Shown: piece after piece, positions 8,522 to 16,275 of the stretch
Layout of the letters: every line of letters starts with the position of its first letter
Position numbering within the stretch: the stretch's first letter is position 1
Assembly (NCBI RefSeq): GCF_030813005.1
Contig: NZ_JAUSTU010000016.1
Span: 12,053 to 76,052, forward strand
Origin: Robertmurraya andreesenii
GTDB lineage: Bacteria; Bacillota; Bacilli; Bacillales; Cytobacillaceae
Length of the DNA: 64,000 bases
Reading direction: 5' to 3'
The notes under the pieces: generated by a model
Databases searched by the model: none
Told to the model about the DNA's origin: nothing
The model's input: the letters and a program-made list of their open reading frames with translations, nothing else
Made by a program: the position numbers and the translations under genes

Positions 8522-9597
8522 TCCGAGATCTCCTCCTTTTTCGGCTTGCTTCCCGTAAGCAGCTTAATTCCGCCGCCGATAAGCAAGATGCATACAATGC
8601 CCGTCTGGAAGTAGCGGTCGAACCAATACTTTAAATCAATATTAATTAAATCAGTGAGCATCGATGACAATGCTGGTAAAAGGATACTGCTTGTCAAATA
8701 ATAAAGTCCTAGCAGAATCAAACCGATTCCAATCCATTTCTGGTGATTAATAAGATTGGATATGATCGGCGTGTCCTCTATCTCTTCCTTTCCATATCTT
8801 GATGCATTTTGCAAGCCATCAAAGAAGCTGTAGAACCAGATAATCGGAATGAGGAAAAGGAAGATCCCAAGTCTCAACACATCCAAAATATAGATGGAGA
8901 AAAGAAAGGCAGCCATCAGCTGAATTCCTCGGCGCTGAATCCCTAGATACAAATGCCCCGCCCCTGGAAAAATCGACAGGAAGGTAGCAATCGACTTGCT
9001 CTTCTTTCCATCCTCTCTTTTCATTTCTAAATCCTCTAAGATCGAACGGTCCACAAGTTCCTCTCCTCTTTGCTTTTTATTTAATTGCTGCATCGTATCA
9101 AAGAACCCATATACCCAAATGACAGGCAAAATCGCTAGAAAGATAAGAAATTCTCCTCTAGAAGTAAGAACTGTTACAAAAAACACCATGATGATCGAGC
9201 CTAGAAAAGCCGTTAAAAGGGTCATCCCACGATTCATAAGCCCCAGCTGAAAATGTCCCACGCCTGGAACAAAGGATAGGACAATCGTGAAAAATCGCTC
9301 CTGCTCCTGAGTTTGTGATTTAACAGGGTCATTTTCCATCTGGACGGTAACCTTGTTATATACTGTTTTCGAAGCGGTCATCGCAGTGTCAATAAGGTTG
9401 ACGATATATAGAATGACACCGAAAATAAACACTACCATGGCTAACTCCTGTTCCCATCCGGTCATGAGTATAAAAAATAGTGCAATCAGCCCAAACTCGC
9501 CGAACATATAAGCTAGTCCTCGGAATGTTTTTCGTAAGTAAAGCAACCCTCCTCCAGGGAAGAATGCCAATAAAAATGCTAGTATTGGGTTTTTCAT
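8518..9597 (-). CDS. Polytopic membrane protein with three TM2-like repeats
   Basis: The 359-residue protein is built of repeated units: LAFFPGGGLLYLRKTFRG (near residue 9), LSFVPGVGHFQLGLMNRG (near 109) and LSIFPGAGHLYLGIQRRG (near 208), each followed by two hydrophobic helices and, in two of them, by a WFYSFFD or WVYGFFD motif. This is the pattern of the TM2 family (proline-glycine turn, tyrosine-leucine-glycine, arginine-glycine). A further pair of helices lies near the C-terminus. The gene overlaps the anti-sigma stop (TAATG) and the next gene (ATGA). The function of TM2 proteins in bacteria is largely unknown; a role in sensing or modulating envelope stress is suggested only by the operon. 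Confidence 0.75.
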   Translation of the reverse strand: MKNPILAFLLAFFPGGGLLYLRKTFRGLAYMFGEFGLIALFFILMTGWEQELAMVVFIFGVILYIVNLIDTAMTASKTVYNKVTVQMENDPVKSQTQEQERFFTIVLSFVPGVGHFQLGLMNRGMTLLTAFLGSIIMVFFVTVLTSRGEFLIFLAILPVIWVYGFFDTMQQLNKKQRGEELVDRSILEDLEMKREDGKKSKSIATFLSIFPGAGHLYLGIQRRGIQLMAAFLFSIYILDVLRLGIFLFLIPIIWFYSFFDGLQNASRYGKEEIEDTPIISNLINHQKWIGIGLILLGLYYLTSSILLPALSSMLTDLINIDLKYWFDRYFQTGIVCILLIGGGIKLLTGSKPKKEEISE

Positions 9598-10052
9598 TAC
9601 TTGTTCGCCTCCCTATTTTTAATCTCGAATGTATCGATCCACGCAAACGTTTTATTCATTATCTCTTCCGTCATAGAAGGCGGGCTTTCATCAATGCTCG
9701 GTGTTTCCACAGCACCCGCATATTTCGTAATCGATTGAAAAACACCGGATGTCATAAAAAGTAGTGTCATTGCTGCAGCCACTATATAATGAAAACTCGT
9801 CCTTTGATAAAACGGTGCTTGTTTTTCAGGCAATTTCTTTTTCACTTGTGAAACGTCTGCCATCACCAGGTTGGTAAAGTCGTCTGCGTTTGAAAGAACC
9901 GGCAACGAGGATTCAAGCTCGGTCACGGCTTGTAGATAAAGCTCCAAACATTGGTCGCAGCTGTATAAATGATCATCATACACCTCACGGACATTGTCAT
10001 TTATTTCATTGTTCACGTACTTGACCCATTCCTCGTAGGAAACATGATTCAT
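9597..10052 (-). CDS. Zinc-finger anti-sigma factor (ZAS family)
   Basis: The 151-residue protein has an N-terminal cytoplasmic domain with the HxxxCxxC zinc motif (DDHLYSCDQC, about residues 28-37), a central linker, one membrane helix (about residues 81-103) and a short outside tail. This is the layout of single-pass anti-sigma factors that hold an ECF sigma factor at the membrane until a signal triggers release. The chosen ATG at 10052 follows GGAGGACGATTTTTC and overlaps the sigma-factor stop by four bases. A longer frame opening at 10088 runs through the sigma gene and is not supported. The partner is almost certainly the sigma factor encoded just upstream. Confidence 0.85.
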   Translation of the reverse strand: MNHVSYEEWVKYVNNEINDNVREVYDDHLYSCDQCLELYLQAVTELESSLPVLSNADDFTNLVMADVSQVKKKLPEKQAPFYQRTSFHYIVAAAMTLLFMTSGVFQSITKYAGAVETPSIDESPPSMTEEIMNKTFAWIDTFEIKNREANK

Positions 10053-10594
10053 GAAAAATCGTCCTCCTTCCAATGCTTTTTCATCCAATGCCTTGCCCGG
10101 TACAGCTTCGTTTCAATGGTCTTCACCTGTACCTGCTGTTCCTCTGCCATCTGCTGATAGCTCTTCTCTTCTATATAGAAGTCATAGACGACTCCTCGAT
10201 AGTTATCCGGAAGCTCCTCCAGTCGTTCTCTTACAAGACGCCGCCTCTCCATGCTAATTACCTCGGATTCGACATGGTCTCGAGTGGAGGTAAGGGCATC
10301 ATATTCGAGCCCTTCAACCACTTCCTCTCTGCGTCTCGCTTGCTTTCGCTTAATATCAATGGCGTGATTAACTGCAATTCTTTTCATCCATGTTTTGAAG
10401 CCTTGATTCTCATATTGGGGAAGAGAATGATAGATCTTCAAAAAGACTTCTTGTGTAGCGTCTTCGGCATCCTTTTGATTCCTTAGGACAGCAAAGATGG
10501 TTCGAAACAATTCCGTACGATATTTCTCAACGAGCAGCCTAAAGGCATGATCGTTTCCGTCTAGTATTTTCTTAATCAGAACCTGATCGCTAAT
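10049..10594 (-). CDS. ECF sigma factor, probable ATT start codon
   Basis: The protein has sigma region 2 (QKDAEDATQEVFLKIY, then FKTWMKRIAVNHAIDIKR) and region 4 (LPDNYRGVVYDFYIEEKSYQQMA with a helix-turn-helix), typical of group IV sigma factors. The frame has no ATG, GTG or TTG upstream of the conserved N-terminal helix. The first TTG (10510) lies after ISDQVLIKKILDGNDHAF, which is plainly part of region 2. An ATT at 10594, eight bases after AAAGGGGG, gives a 181-residue protein of the usual size and N-terminus, so I propose ATT initiation. Alternatives are a sequencing error or a strain-specific start mutation. The next three genes overlap each other and form one operon. Confidence 0.8.
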   Translation of the reverse strand: MSDQVLIKKILDGNDHAFRLLVEKYRTELFRTIFAVLRNQKDAEDATQEVFLKIYHSLPQYENQGFKTWMKRIAVNHAIDIKRKQARRREEVVEGLEYDALTSTRDHVESEVISMERRRLVRERLEELPDNYRGVVYDFYIEEKSYQQMAEEQQVQVKTIETKLYRARHWMKKHWKEDDFS

Positions 10595-10631
10595 CTCTCT
10601 CTCCCCCTTTCGAGCAGCTTCTATTTCAATA

Positions 10632-10659
10632 GACGATTAGGAAATTCATAACCCTACAC
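10632..10659 (-). promoter_or_regulatory. Candidate autoregulatory ECF promoter
   Basis: On the minus strand, a GTGTAGGG element (10652-10659) lies 16 bases before CGTC (10632-10635). CGTC is the common -10 core of ECF sigma promoters, and the distance and the roughly 30-base leader to the ribosome site are as expected for self-regulation. The -35 element does not match the familiar AAC-type core, so this is tentative. Confidence 0.4.
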
Positions 10660-10786
10660 TTTTTTGAAAAAAATTTTGTCATCTTGAGCTGGCACTTTCT
10701 ATTAGATACCTGTTCCAAAAAATTTCTATTTCCACATTATCACAATATGATAGTATAAGGATAACCTGAATATTAAGGGGGATGTT

Positions 10787-11398
10787 ATGACTGTTCTTCT
10801 ATATGTAGCGGCCTATGTGATCGGGTCCATACCCACTGCTATAATTGTGGGAAAGCTTTTTTACGGAGTCGATATTCGTAACCATGGCAGCAATAATCCG
10901 GGTGCAACGAATACAGTGAGGGTACTTGGGAAGAGGGCTGGTGTTATCGTTTTAATCGGGGACATCGGCAAAGGAGCGCTTGCTGCGGCACTACCCTATA
11001 TTCTGCATGTGGATGCCGATCCACTTCTGATCGGATTGGTAGCCGTCTTGGGTCATTGCTTCCCAATCTTCGCTAACTTTCGCGGAGGAAAAGCGATCGC
11101 CACCACAGCAGGGACACTTCTCATTGCCAACCCGTGGATGCTGGTTGTTGCTTATGTGAGCTTTTTTGGTGTTATTTTTGCAACAAAGTATGTATTTATG
11201 GGGTCCATTTCAGTCGGGGTCGCTTTATTTATCTATTCATTATTGGAACCGGGTCAAAGCTATGAACTTATCTTTTTCTTTTTCATATTATTCTTGATTT
11301 TCCTGCATCGCTCTAATATTCGTAACTTCAAGGCCCATAAGGAACCGAAAGTAAACGACAAAAACTTGAAAAATGACCGAATTTCAAAGAAAAAATGA
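10787..11398 (+). CDS. plsY: Acyl-phosphate:glycerol-3-phosphate acyltransferase PlsY
   Basis: PlsY transfers the acyl group from acyl-phosphate (made by PlsX) to glycerol-3-phosphate, the first membrane step of phospholipid synthesis. The 203-residue protein has about five predicted membrane helices and the three family motifs: GSIPTA near the N-terminus, the HGSNNPGATNTVRVLGK loop, and GHCFPIFANFRGGKAIAT. The C-terminal tail is lysine-rich. The ATG follows an AAGGGGGATG ribosome site. It is a single-gene unit that converges on the thioredoxin-like gene with a shared hairpin between them. Confidence 0.95.
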   Translation: MTVLLYVAAYVIGSIPTAIIVGKLFYGVDIRNHGSNNPGATNTVRVLGKRAGVIVLIGDIGKGALAAALPYILHVDADPLLIGLVAVLGHCFPIFANFRGGKAIATTAGTLLIANPWMLVVAYVSFFGVIFATKYVFMGSISVGVALFIYSLLEPGQSYELIFFFFILFLIFLHRSNIRNFKAHKEPKVNDKNLKNDRISKKK

Positions 11399-11429
11399 GA
11401 AATAGAGGAGTCCTCTATTTCTCATTTTT
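11390..11429. terminator. Bidirectional terminator between plsY and the thioredoxin-fold gene
   Basis: A long, perfect stem (AAATGAGAAATAGAGGA with its complement) with a tiny loop spans the convergent stop codons; it has A tracts on the left and T tracts on the right, so it can serve both strands. Confidence 0.9.
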
Positions 11430-11975
11430 CAATTTTGAGATGATGCTATTGGCAACGGAATGCCATAAGTTCTGGTCCTCTAAATAGGTTTGCTTAATTT
11501 TCTTATACAATTCCTTCTGCTTTTCCTCAAAGTCCTCAGCATCTTTTGGAGGAAGCTCGCTTCTTAATGTATCGACCAAGTTCTGTGCTTCAGAAGCTCT
11601 CGGGCCCCACACCGCCTTTTCATTGCCTTCCCCGTCGATAAAGACAAAGATCGGAATTGATCGTGCCGTCCCGTTTGTTAAGTATTGATCCATTAATTCT
11701 AAATTACTGTCTCTAAGTACAAAACGAACATCTAGGTTTAGTTCTTTAGCTATTTTCATGAGAATGGGATTATTCATGAGGGCGTCCCCACACCAATCCT
11801 CTGTCAGGACGATTACCTTTGATGTCCGTCCTTTTAAGGCTGTAAGCTCAGATTTTTGTTGCTCATCTAGCTCGAATTTTTCATAAATCAAATTCATTTC
11901 GTCGAGATTTACCTTCATTTGTGCCTTGTATTCTTCGTAGGTTAACCCTTTTTGAAACCAATCGATTAAGTTCAT
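11415..11975 (-). CDS. Thioredoxin-fold protein with single-cysteine active site
   Basis: The 186-residue protein has a thioredoxin-like domain (about residues 45-140) of the Thioredoxin_9 type. The active-site region reads LTEDWCGDALMNNP: Cys62 is present but the second cysteine of a CxxC motif is replaced by Ala65, so it is unlikely to be a normal disulfide reductase and may act as a monothiol or thiol-modified protein. A cis-proline region (RSIPIFVF) is visible. The ATG at 11975 follows GGGGAGGGAAG; a TTG at 11993 lies inside this ribosome site. It converges on plsY and follows the gatB terminator. No clear functional link to its neighbours is seen. Confidence 0.75.
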   Translation of the reverse strand: MNLIDWFQKGLTYEEYKAQMKVNLDEMNLIYEKFELDEQQKSELTALKGRTSKVIVLTEDWCGDALMNNPILMKIAKELNLDVRFVLRDSNLELMDQYLTNGTARSIPIFVFIDGEGNEKAVWGPRASEAQNLVDTLRSELPPKDAEDFEEKQKELYKKIKQTYLEDQNLWHSVANSIISKLKNEK

Positions 11976-11992
11976 ACTTTCTTCCCTCCCCA

Positions 11993-12034
11993 AAAATAAA
12001 AGCCAGTAAGATGATTATATCCTACTGACTTTCG
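11993..12034 (-). terminator. Intrinsic terminator of the gatCAB operon
   Basis: On the minus strand AAAGTCAGTA pairs with TACTGGCTTT around a loop of about 14 bases, followed by TATTTTTG. It lies just after the gatB stop codon. Confidence 0.8.
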
Positions 12035-12051
12035 TAATCATAATTGCTTGC

Positions 12052-13479
12052 TTATCGTTTTTGTATTTCCTGCTGTAACAGTTTGTTGACAATTTGTGGA
12101 TTTGCTTGTCCCTTTGTTGCCTTCATCAGCTGTCCGACAAGGAAACCGATCGCTTTATTCTTACCATTCTTAAAGTCCTCAATCGATTGCGGATTGTTGT
12201 CTAACACTTCTGTAACAACCTTCAACAGTGCACCCTCATCGGAAATTTGCACGAGCCCTTTTTCCTTGACGATTTGCTCCGCATCGCCGCCATTCTCGAT
12301 TAACTCCTTGAACACGGTTTTCGCAATCTTGGATGAAATCGTGCCGTTTTCAATCAGCTTAATCATTCCCGCCAAGCCTTCAGGAGTCAGCGCAACATCA
12401 GCAAGCTCTTTCTGCTCAGCATTCAAATAGCCCGATACCTCTCCCATCAGCCAGTTAGACGCCTGCTTCGCTTCTGCACCTGCTGCAACGGTTGCCTCAA
12501 AGAAATCAGCCATTTCCTTTGTTACCGTTAGTACGGCGGCATCATATTCAGGCAAGCCAAGCTCTTCGATGTAACGCTTCTTTCGAGCATCTGGTAGCTC
12601 TGGAATCTCTGCACGCACTCTTGCCTTCCATTCCTCATCAATATACAAATCTAACAAATCTGGCTCCGGGAAATAGCGATAGTCATCCGATCCTTCTTTG
12701 ACCCTCATCAGAATCGTATGACCTGTTGCTTCATCAAAGCGGCGTGTTTCCTGCTCGATCGTACCACCCGCACGAATCACTTCCTCCTGCCGCTTTTGTT
12801 CAAACTCCAGCCCTTTTCGTACAAAGTTAAAAGAGTTCAAGTTCTTCAGCTCTGTCTTTGTCCCGAATTCCTTTTGTCCCACTGGGCGAATGGAGATATT
12901 TGCATCACAGCGGAGCGAGCCCTCTTCCATTTTACAATCGGAAACACCAGTATATTGTATGATCGACTTTAGCTTTTCTAAGTAAGCATAAGCCTCATTG
13001 GGTGTGCGAATGTCTGGCTCAGAGACGATTTCGATTAGGGGAGTTCCTTGGCGGTTGTAGTCGCATAAGGAATAGCCCTTTTCATGATTAAGCTTGCCTG
13101 CATCCTCTTCAAGATGAATACGGGTAATCCCGATTCTCTTTTTATAGCCATCCACTTCAATTTCAATCCAGCCATGCTCTCCGATCGGCTTGTCAAATTG
13201 CGAAATTTGATAGGCCTTCGGGTTATCTGGGTAAAAATAGTTTTTCCGGTCAAATTTCGTTTCCGTCGCAATTTCACAGTTCAGTGCCATTGCAGCCTTC
13301 ATGCCGTAGTCAACTACCTTTTTATTGAGGACAGGCAGAACACCTGGATAGCCTAAATCAATGACGCTTGTGTTGGTATTCGGTTCTGCACCAAAATGGT
13401 TCGGGCTAGAAGAGAATATTTTCGAGTCTGTCTTTAATTCCACATGGACTTCAAGTCCTATCACCGTTTCAAATTCCAT
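12052..13479 (-). CDS. gatB: Asp-tRNA(Asn)/Glu-tRNA(Gln) amidotransferase subunit B
   Basis: GatB recognises misacylated Glu-tRNA(Gln) or Asp-tRNA(Asn), phosphorylates the side chain and accepts ammonia from GatA. The 475-residue protein begins MEFETVIGLEVHVEL, the conserved opening of the family, with further hallmarks YPGVLPVLN, MEEGSLRCDANIS and the KTELKNLNSFNFV motif. A C-terminal YqeY-like helical tail ends in QEIQKR. The ATG at 13479 follows AAGGGGTGA; the frame opens slightly upstream at a GTG within that site. It is the third gene of gatCAB, 12 bases after gatA. Confidence 0.96.
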   Translation of the reverse strand: MEFETVIGLEVHVELKTDSKIFSSSPNHFGAEPNTNTSVIDLGYPGVLPVLNKKVVDYGMKAAMALNCEIATETKFDRKNYFYPDNPKAYQISQFDKPIGEHGWIEIEVDGYKKRIGITRIHLEEDAGKLNHEKGYSLCDYNRQGTPLIEIVSEPDIRTPNEAYAYLEKLKSIIQYTGVSDCKMEEGSLRCDANISIRPVGQKEFGTKTELKNLNSFNFVRKGLEFEQKRQEEVIRAGGTIEQETRRFDEATGHTILMRVKEGSDDYRYFPEPDLLDLYIDEEWKARVRAEIPELPDARKKRYIEELGLPEYDAAVLTVTKEMADFFEATVAAGAEAKQASNWLMGEVSGYLNAEQKELADVALTPEGLAGMIKLIENGTISSKIAKTVFKELIENGGDAEQIVKEKGLVQISDEGALLKVVTEVLDNNPQSIEDFKNGKNKAIGFLVGQLMKATKGQANPQIVNKLLQQEIQKR

Positions 13480-13491
13480 TCGTCTCACCCC

Positions 13492-14949
13492 TTACAATTG
13501 TGGTTTTTGTTTATGAAAATCAGTCGCCTGCTCAAACGCATGGGCAACTCGGTAAACGGTACTTTCATCAAAATGCTTTCCAATGATTTGCAGACCAAGA
13601 GGCAGACCATTTGATAATCCACAAGGAACGGAGATTCCTGGTACTCCCGCAAGGTTCACTGGGATCGTGAGTATATCGTTTAAGTACATCGTCATTGGGT
13701 CAGCAATATTTTCACCGATTTTAAAAGCTGGTGTTGGGGTCGTTGGTCCAACAATAACATCGTATGATTCAAATATTTTTTCAAAATCTTGCTTAATTAA
13801 CGTACGCACCTTTTGTGCCTTCTTATAATAAGCATCATAGTACCCCGAGCTAAGCGCGAAGGTTCCGAGCATGATTCTTCTTTTAACCTCTTCACCAAAG
13901 CCCTCTGCTCTTGTATTTTTATATAGTTCCATCAAAGTTTCTGCATTTGGTGAACGATAGCCGTATCGTACCCCATCAAAGCGTGCTAGATTGGCAGAAG
14001 CCTCTGAGGAAGATAGTAGATAATAAGTGGCTAATGCATATTTAGAATGAGGAAGCGATACTTCCTCCCATGTTGCACCTAGCTTTTCTAAAGTTTGAAG
14101 GGCATTCATGACCGATTGCTTAACCTCTTCATTTACCCCTTCACCAAGGTATTCCTTCGGTACGGCAATTTTGAGTCCCTTAACATCACCTGTTAAGGAT
14201 CGCACAAAATTAGGCACATCAACATTGGCAGAGGTTGAATCCATTGGATCAACACCTGAAATTGCTTGAAGGAGATAGGCATTATCCTCCACTGTTCTTG
14301 TAATTGGCCCGATTTGATCAAGAGAAGAGGCAAATGCCACTAATCCGTATCGGGAAACTCGTCCATATGTAGGCTTCAGGCCAACGACACCACAGAATGA
14401 TGCGGGCTGACGAATGGAGCCACCGGTATCTGACCCTAAGGAAAATGGTACTTCCCCCGCAGCAACCGCCGCTGCTGAACCACCCGAAGAACCACCTGGT
14501 ACGGTTTCGAGATTCCAAGGATTTCTTGTTAATTGAAAGCTGGAATTTTCCGTTGAAGAGCCCATTGCAAACTCATCCATATTCAACTTTCCAATCGTAA
14601 TGGCTTCCGCTTCCTCAAGCCTGTGCATAACTGTTGCATCATAAATAGGATCAAAGTTTTCAAGAATCTTGCTGGCACAAGTCGTGCGCAACCCTTTCGT
14701 AACGATATTGTCCTTAATTCCAATTGGCATTCCAAATAAAAGACCCTTTGATTCATTCGTACCGAGCTTGTCGTCAAGGTCTTTTGCTTTGAGGCGTGCC
14801 TTCTCTTCGTTTAACGTTAGGAATGCCTGAACCTTATCATCAACCTGTCCGATTCTTTTATAAGACTCATCCACAAGATCCGAGACAGAAATTTCTTTAT
14901 TATGTAATGACTCATGAAGAGTGCTTAGCTTCTGATCAAATAAACCCAT
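13492..14949 (-). CDS. gatA: Asp-tRNA(Asn)/Glu-tRNA(Gln) amidotransferase subunit A
   Basis: GatA is the amidase subunit that releases ammonia from glutamine for the GatB reaction. The 485-residue protein is the normal family length. The Ser-cisSer-Lys amidase triad is visible: the lysine in GIKDNIVTKG, the cis-serine in GGSSGGSAAA and the nucleophilic serine in GSDTGGSIRQP. Translation starts at an ATG with a GGAGGGGGAAG-type ribosome site. It lies between gatC and gatB in the standard order. Confidence 0.97.
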   Translation of the reverse strand: MGLFDQKLSTLHESLHNKEISVSDLVDESYKRIGQVDDKVQAFLTLNEEKARLKAKDLDDKLGTNESKGLLFGMPIGIKDNIVTKGLRTTCASKILENFDPIYDATVMHRLEEAEAITIGKLNMDEFAMGSSTENSSFQLTRNPWNLETVPGGSSGGSAAAVAAGEVPFSLGSDTGGSIRQPASFCGVVGLKPTYGRVSRYGLVAFASSLDQIGPITRTVEDNAYLLQAISGVDPMDSTSANVDVPNFVRSLTGDVKGLKIAVPKEYLGEGVNEEVKQSVMNALQTLEKLGATWEEVSLPHSKYALATYYLLSSSEASANLARFDGVRYGYRSPNAETLMELYKNTRAEGFGEEVKRRIMLGTFALSSGYYDAYYKKAQKVRTLIKQDFEKIFESYDVIVGPTTPTPAFKIGENIADPMTMYLNDILTIPVNLAGVPGISVPCGLSNGLPLGLQIIGKHFDESTVYRVAHAFEQATDFHKQKPQL

Positions 14950-14961
14950 GCTTCCCCCTCC

Positions 14962-15252
14962 TTACTCTATAATCGATGGCACCTTAATTTGTCCATTCTC
15001 GTGTTCAGGTGCATTTTTCAGAACCTCTTCACGTGGAAGTCCTTCTGATTGAATATCTTCTCTCATCACATTCTTCATATTTAATACATGTGAAGTCGGT
15101 TCCACATGTTCTGTATCGAGTTCATTAAGCTGCTCTGCATAGGTAATGATGGCATCGAGCTGTTGCGTAAATTTCTGCACATCCTCCTCTGTCACCGCCA
15201 GTCTTGCCAAGTGGGCAACATGCTTAACCTGTTCCGCTGTAATCCTTGACAT
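14962..15252 (-). CDS. gatC: Asp-tRNA(Asn)/Glu-tRNA(Gln) amidotransferase subunit C
   Basis: The 96-residue GatC stabilises the GatA-GatB complex. The N-terminal sequence MSRITAEQVKHVAHLARLAV and the acidic C-terminal part are typical, as is the length. The ATG at 15252 is placed after GGAGGTGATAGAG; a GTG at 15267 is part of the leader. It is the first gene of the operon, and a promoter candidate and a hairpin-repeat array lie upstream. Confidence 0.96.
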   Translation of the reverse strand: MSRITAEQVKHVAHLARLAVTEEDVQKFTQQLDAIITYAEQLNELDTEHVEPTSHVLNMKNVMREDIQSEGLPREEVLKNAPEHENGQIKVPSIIE

Positions 15253-15295
15253 CTCTATCACCTCCACTTAAATTTAAGACCTAAACAATAACTTG

Positions 15296-15325
15296 ATAAT
15301 AACAAAATTTACCGCAATAAAGCAA
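15296..15325 (-). promoter_or_regulatory. Candidate sigma-A promoter of gatCAB
   Basis: On the minus strand TTGCTT (15320-15325) and TATTAT (15296-15301) are 18 bases apart, about 45 bases before the gatC ATG. Confidence 0.5.
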
Positions 15326-15368
15326 TAGAGAGCAGGGCTCTTTGACATGAATTACTCATGTAATTGTT

Positions 15369-15568
15369 ATGAGGACAAGATCGGGTGGGTTACTCTAGAT
15401 CTTGTCCTCATTCAGGGGGCTATGACGACAAGTTCCAGTGATTTCCTCCTGATCTTGTCCTCATTCGGCGGCTATGACGACAAGTTCCGGTGATTTCCTC
15501 CTGATCTTGTCCTCATTCAACCGCTATGACGACAAGTTCGGGCGCATTCCCCTAGGTCTTGTCCTCAT
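15369..15568. repeat. Tandem array of four 43-base hairpin repeats
   Basis: Four units of 43 bases occur at 15369-15411, 15422-15464, 15474-15516 and 15526-15568, with a period of 52-53 bases. Each begins ATGA(G/C)GACAAG and ends CTTGTCCTCAT, so each can fold into a hairpin with an arm of about 12 bases and a variable loop of about 17. Units 2 and 3 differ at one loop base. The spacers are 9-10 bases and share the form TC-N5/6-CT. The first unit is the most symmetric; in the others the left arm has GACGAC instead of GAGGAC. The array lies between yueI (3' end) and gatC (5' end) and does not code for protein. Confidence 0.9.
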
Positions 15569-15582
15569 AAACTCATTACATC

Positions 15583-16032
15583 TTATTTATTCTTAAAGAT
15601 ATTTGAAAAAAGTGAGAATACTCCTTTTTTAGGTGTGCCCTTGCTTTCTTCGTATTCTATTTTCTTTTGGGTAATGTAAATCTCTTCTTTATCTACCGCA
15701 TGATCATAGGTAAGAACTAAACCGATGTCAGTATTATGCTCTTTGTTGGTCACAATCGTATATTCAACATTATTTTGATTGCTTAATTTGGTGTATTTTG
15801 ATAAATAGGAATAATCGATATTTCCGTTTAATAATAATTTGGCTCCTTGATTGACTTTAAGAGCATCCTCGACCTCTTGAAAAATTCCTTCTTGCATGAC
15901 CTGTCCTTGTGTGAGTGCAATAACAATTCTTTCACGCAACGTTCCTAAAAATTTTCTTCTCTCATCAGGGTTGATTTCCTTTTGACCATAGATGCCCTGC
16001 TGAAGATAATCCTCCACATTGGGTTTTGTCAT
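15583..16032 (-). CDS. yueI: YueI family protein (DUF1694)
   Basis: This 149-residue soluble protein matches the YueI/DUF1694 family of Firmicutes: an N-terminal VEDYLQQGIYGQKEINPDERRKFLGT-type segment (given here in part as NPDERRKFLGTLRERI), a GQVM motif and a central alpha/beta domain. The extended C-terminus is lysine-rich and not conserved. The family has a ribosomal L7Ae-like fold and no established function. The ATG follows GGGGGAAAAG. It has its own upstream region of 243 bases and ends next to the hairpin array, which may act as its transcription end. Confidence 0.85.
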   Translation of the reverse strand: MTKPNVEDYLQQGIYGQKEINPDERRKFLGTLRERIVIALTQGQVMQEGIFQEVEDALKVNQGAKLLLNGNIDYSYLSKYTKLSNQNNVEYTIVTNKEHNTDIGLVLTYDHAVDKEEIYITQKKIEYEESKGTPKKGVFSLFSNIFKNK

Positions 16033-16193
16033 TTCTTTTCCCCCTCACTATCAGGCTATTATTATGTATGAATAGAAACGACGCACCGTGCATAAAAACT
16101 CTTCTCTATTCATGGCTTTCTGCTCTTGGTATACATATCAGCAACGATTCATTTAATCAATTGATTAATACTTCCAGTTTGCCACAACGATCG

Positions 16194-16225
16194 AAAAAAA
16201 TCCTCCTCTTCGATTGAAGAGAAGG
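16194..16225 (-). terminator. Intrinsic terminator of aceA
   Basis: On the minus strand CCTTCTCTTC pairs with GAAGAGGAGG (one G-U) around a 4-base loop, followed by seven T residues, 50 bases after the aceA stop. The rest of 16033-16275 shows nothing else recognisable beyond the yueI leader. Confidence 0.85.
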
Positions 16226-16275
16226 ACAAAATTGGAGAAAGATATAGTTAGAAAATCCACATTATTAATGGAGGA

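Noticed and set aside
15369..15568. CRISPR array
   Set aside because: Units are hairpins of 43 bases with spacers of only 9-10 bases of similar form, variation lies inside the units, and there are no cas genes.
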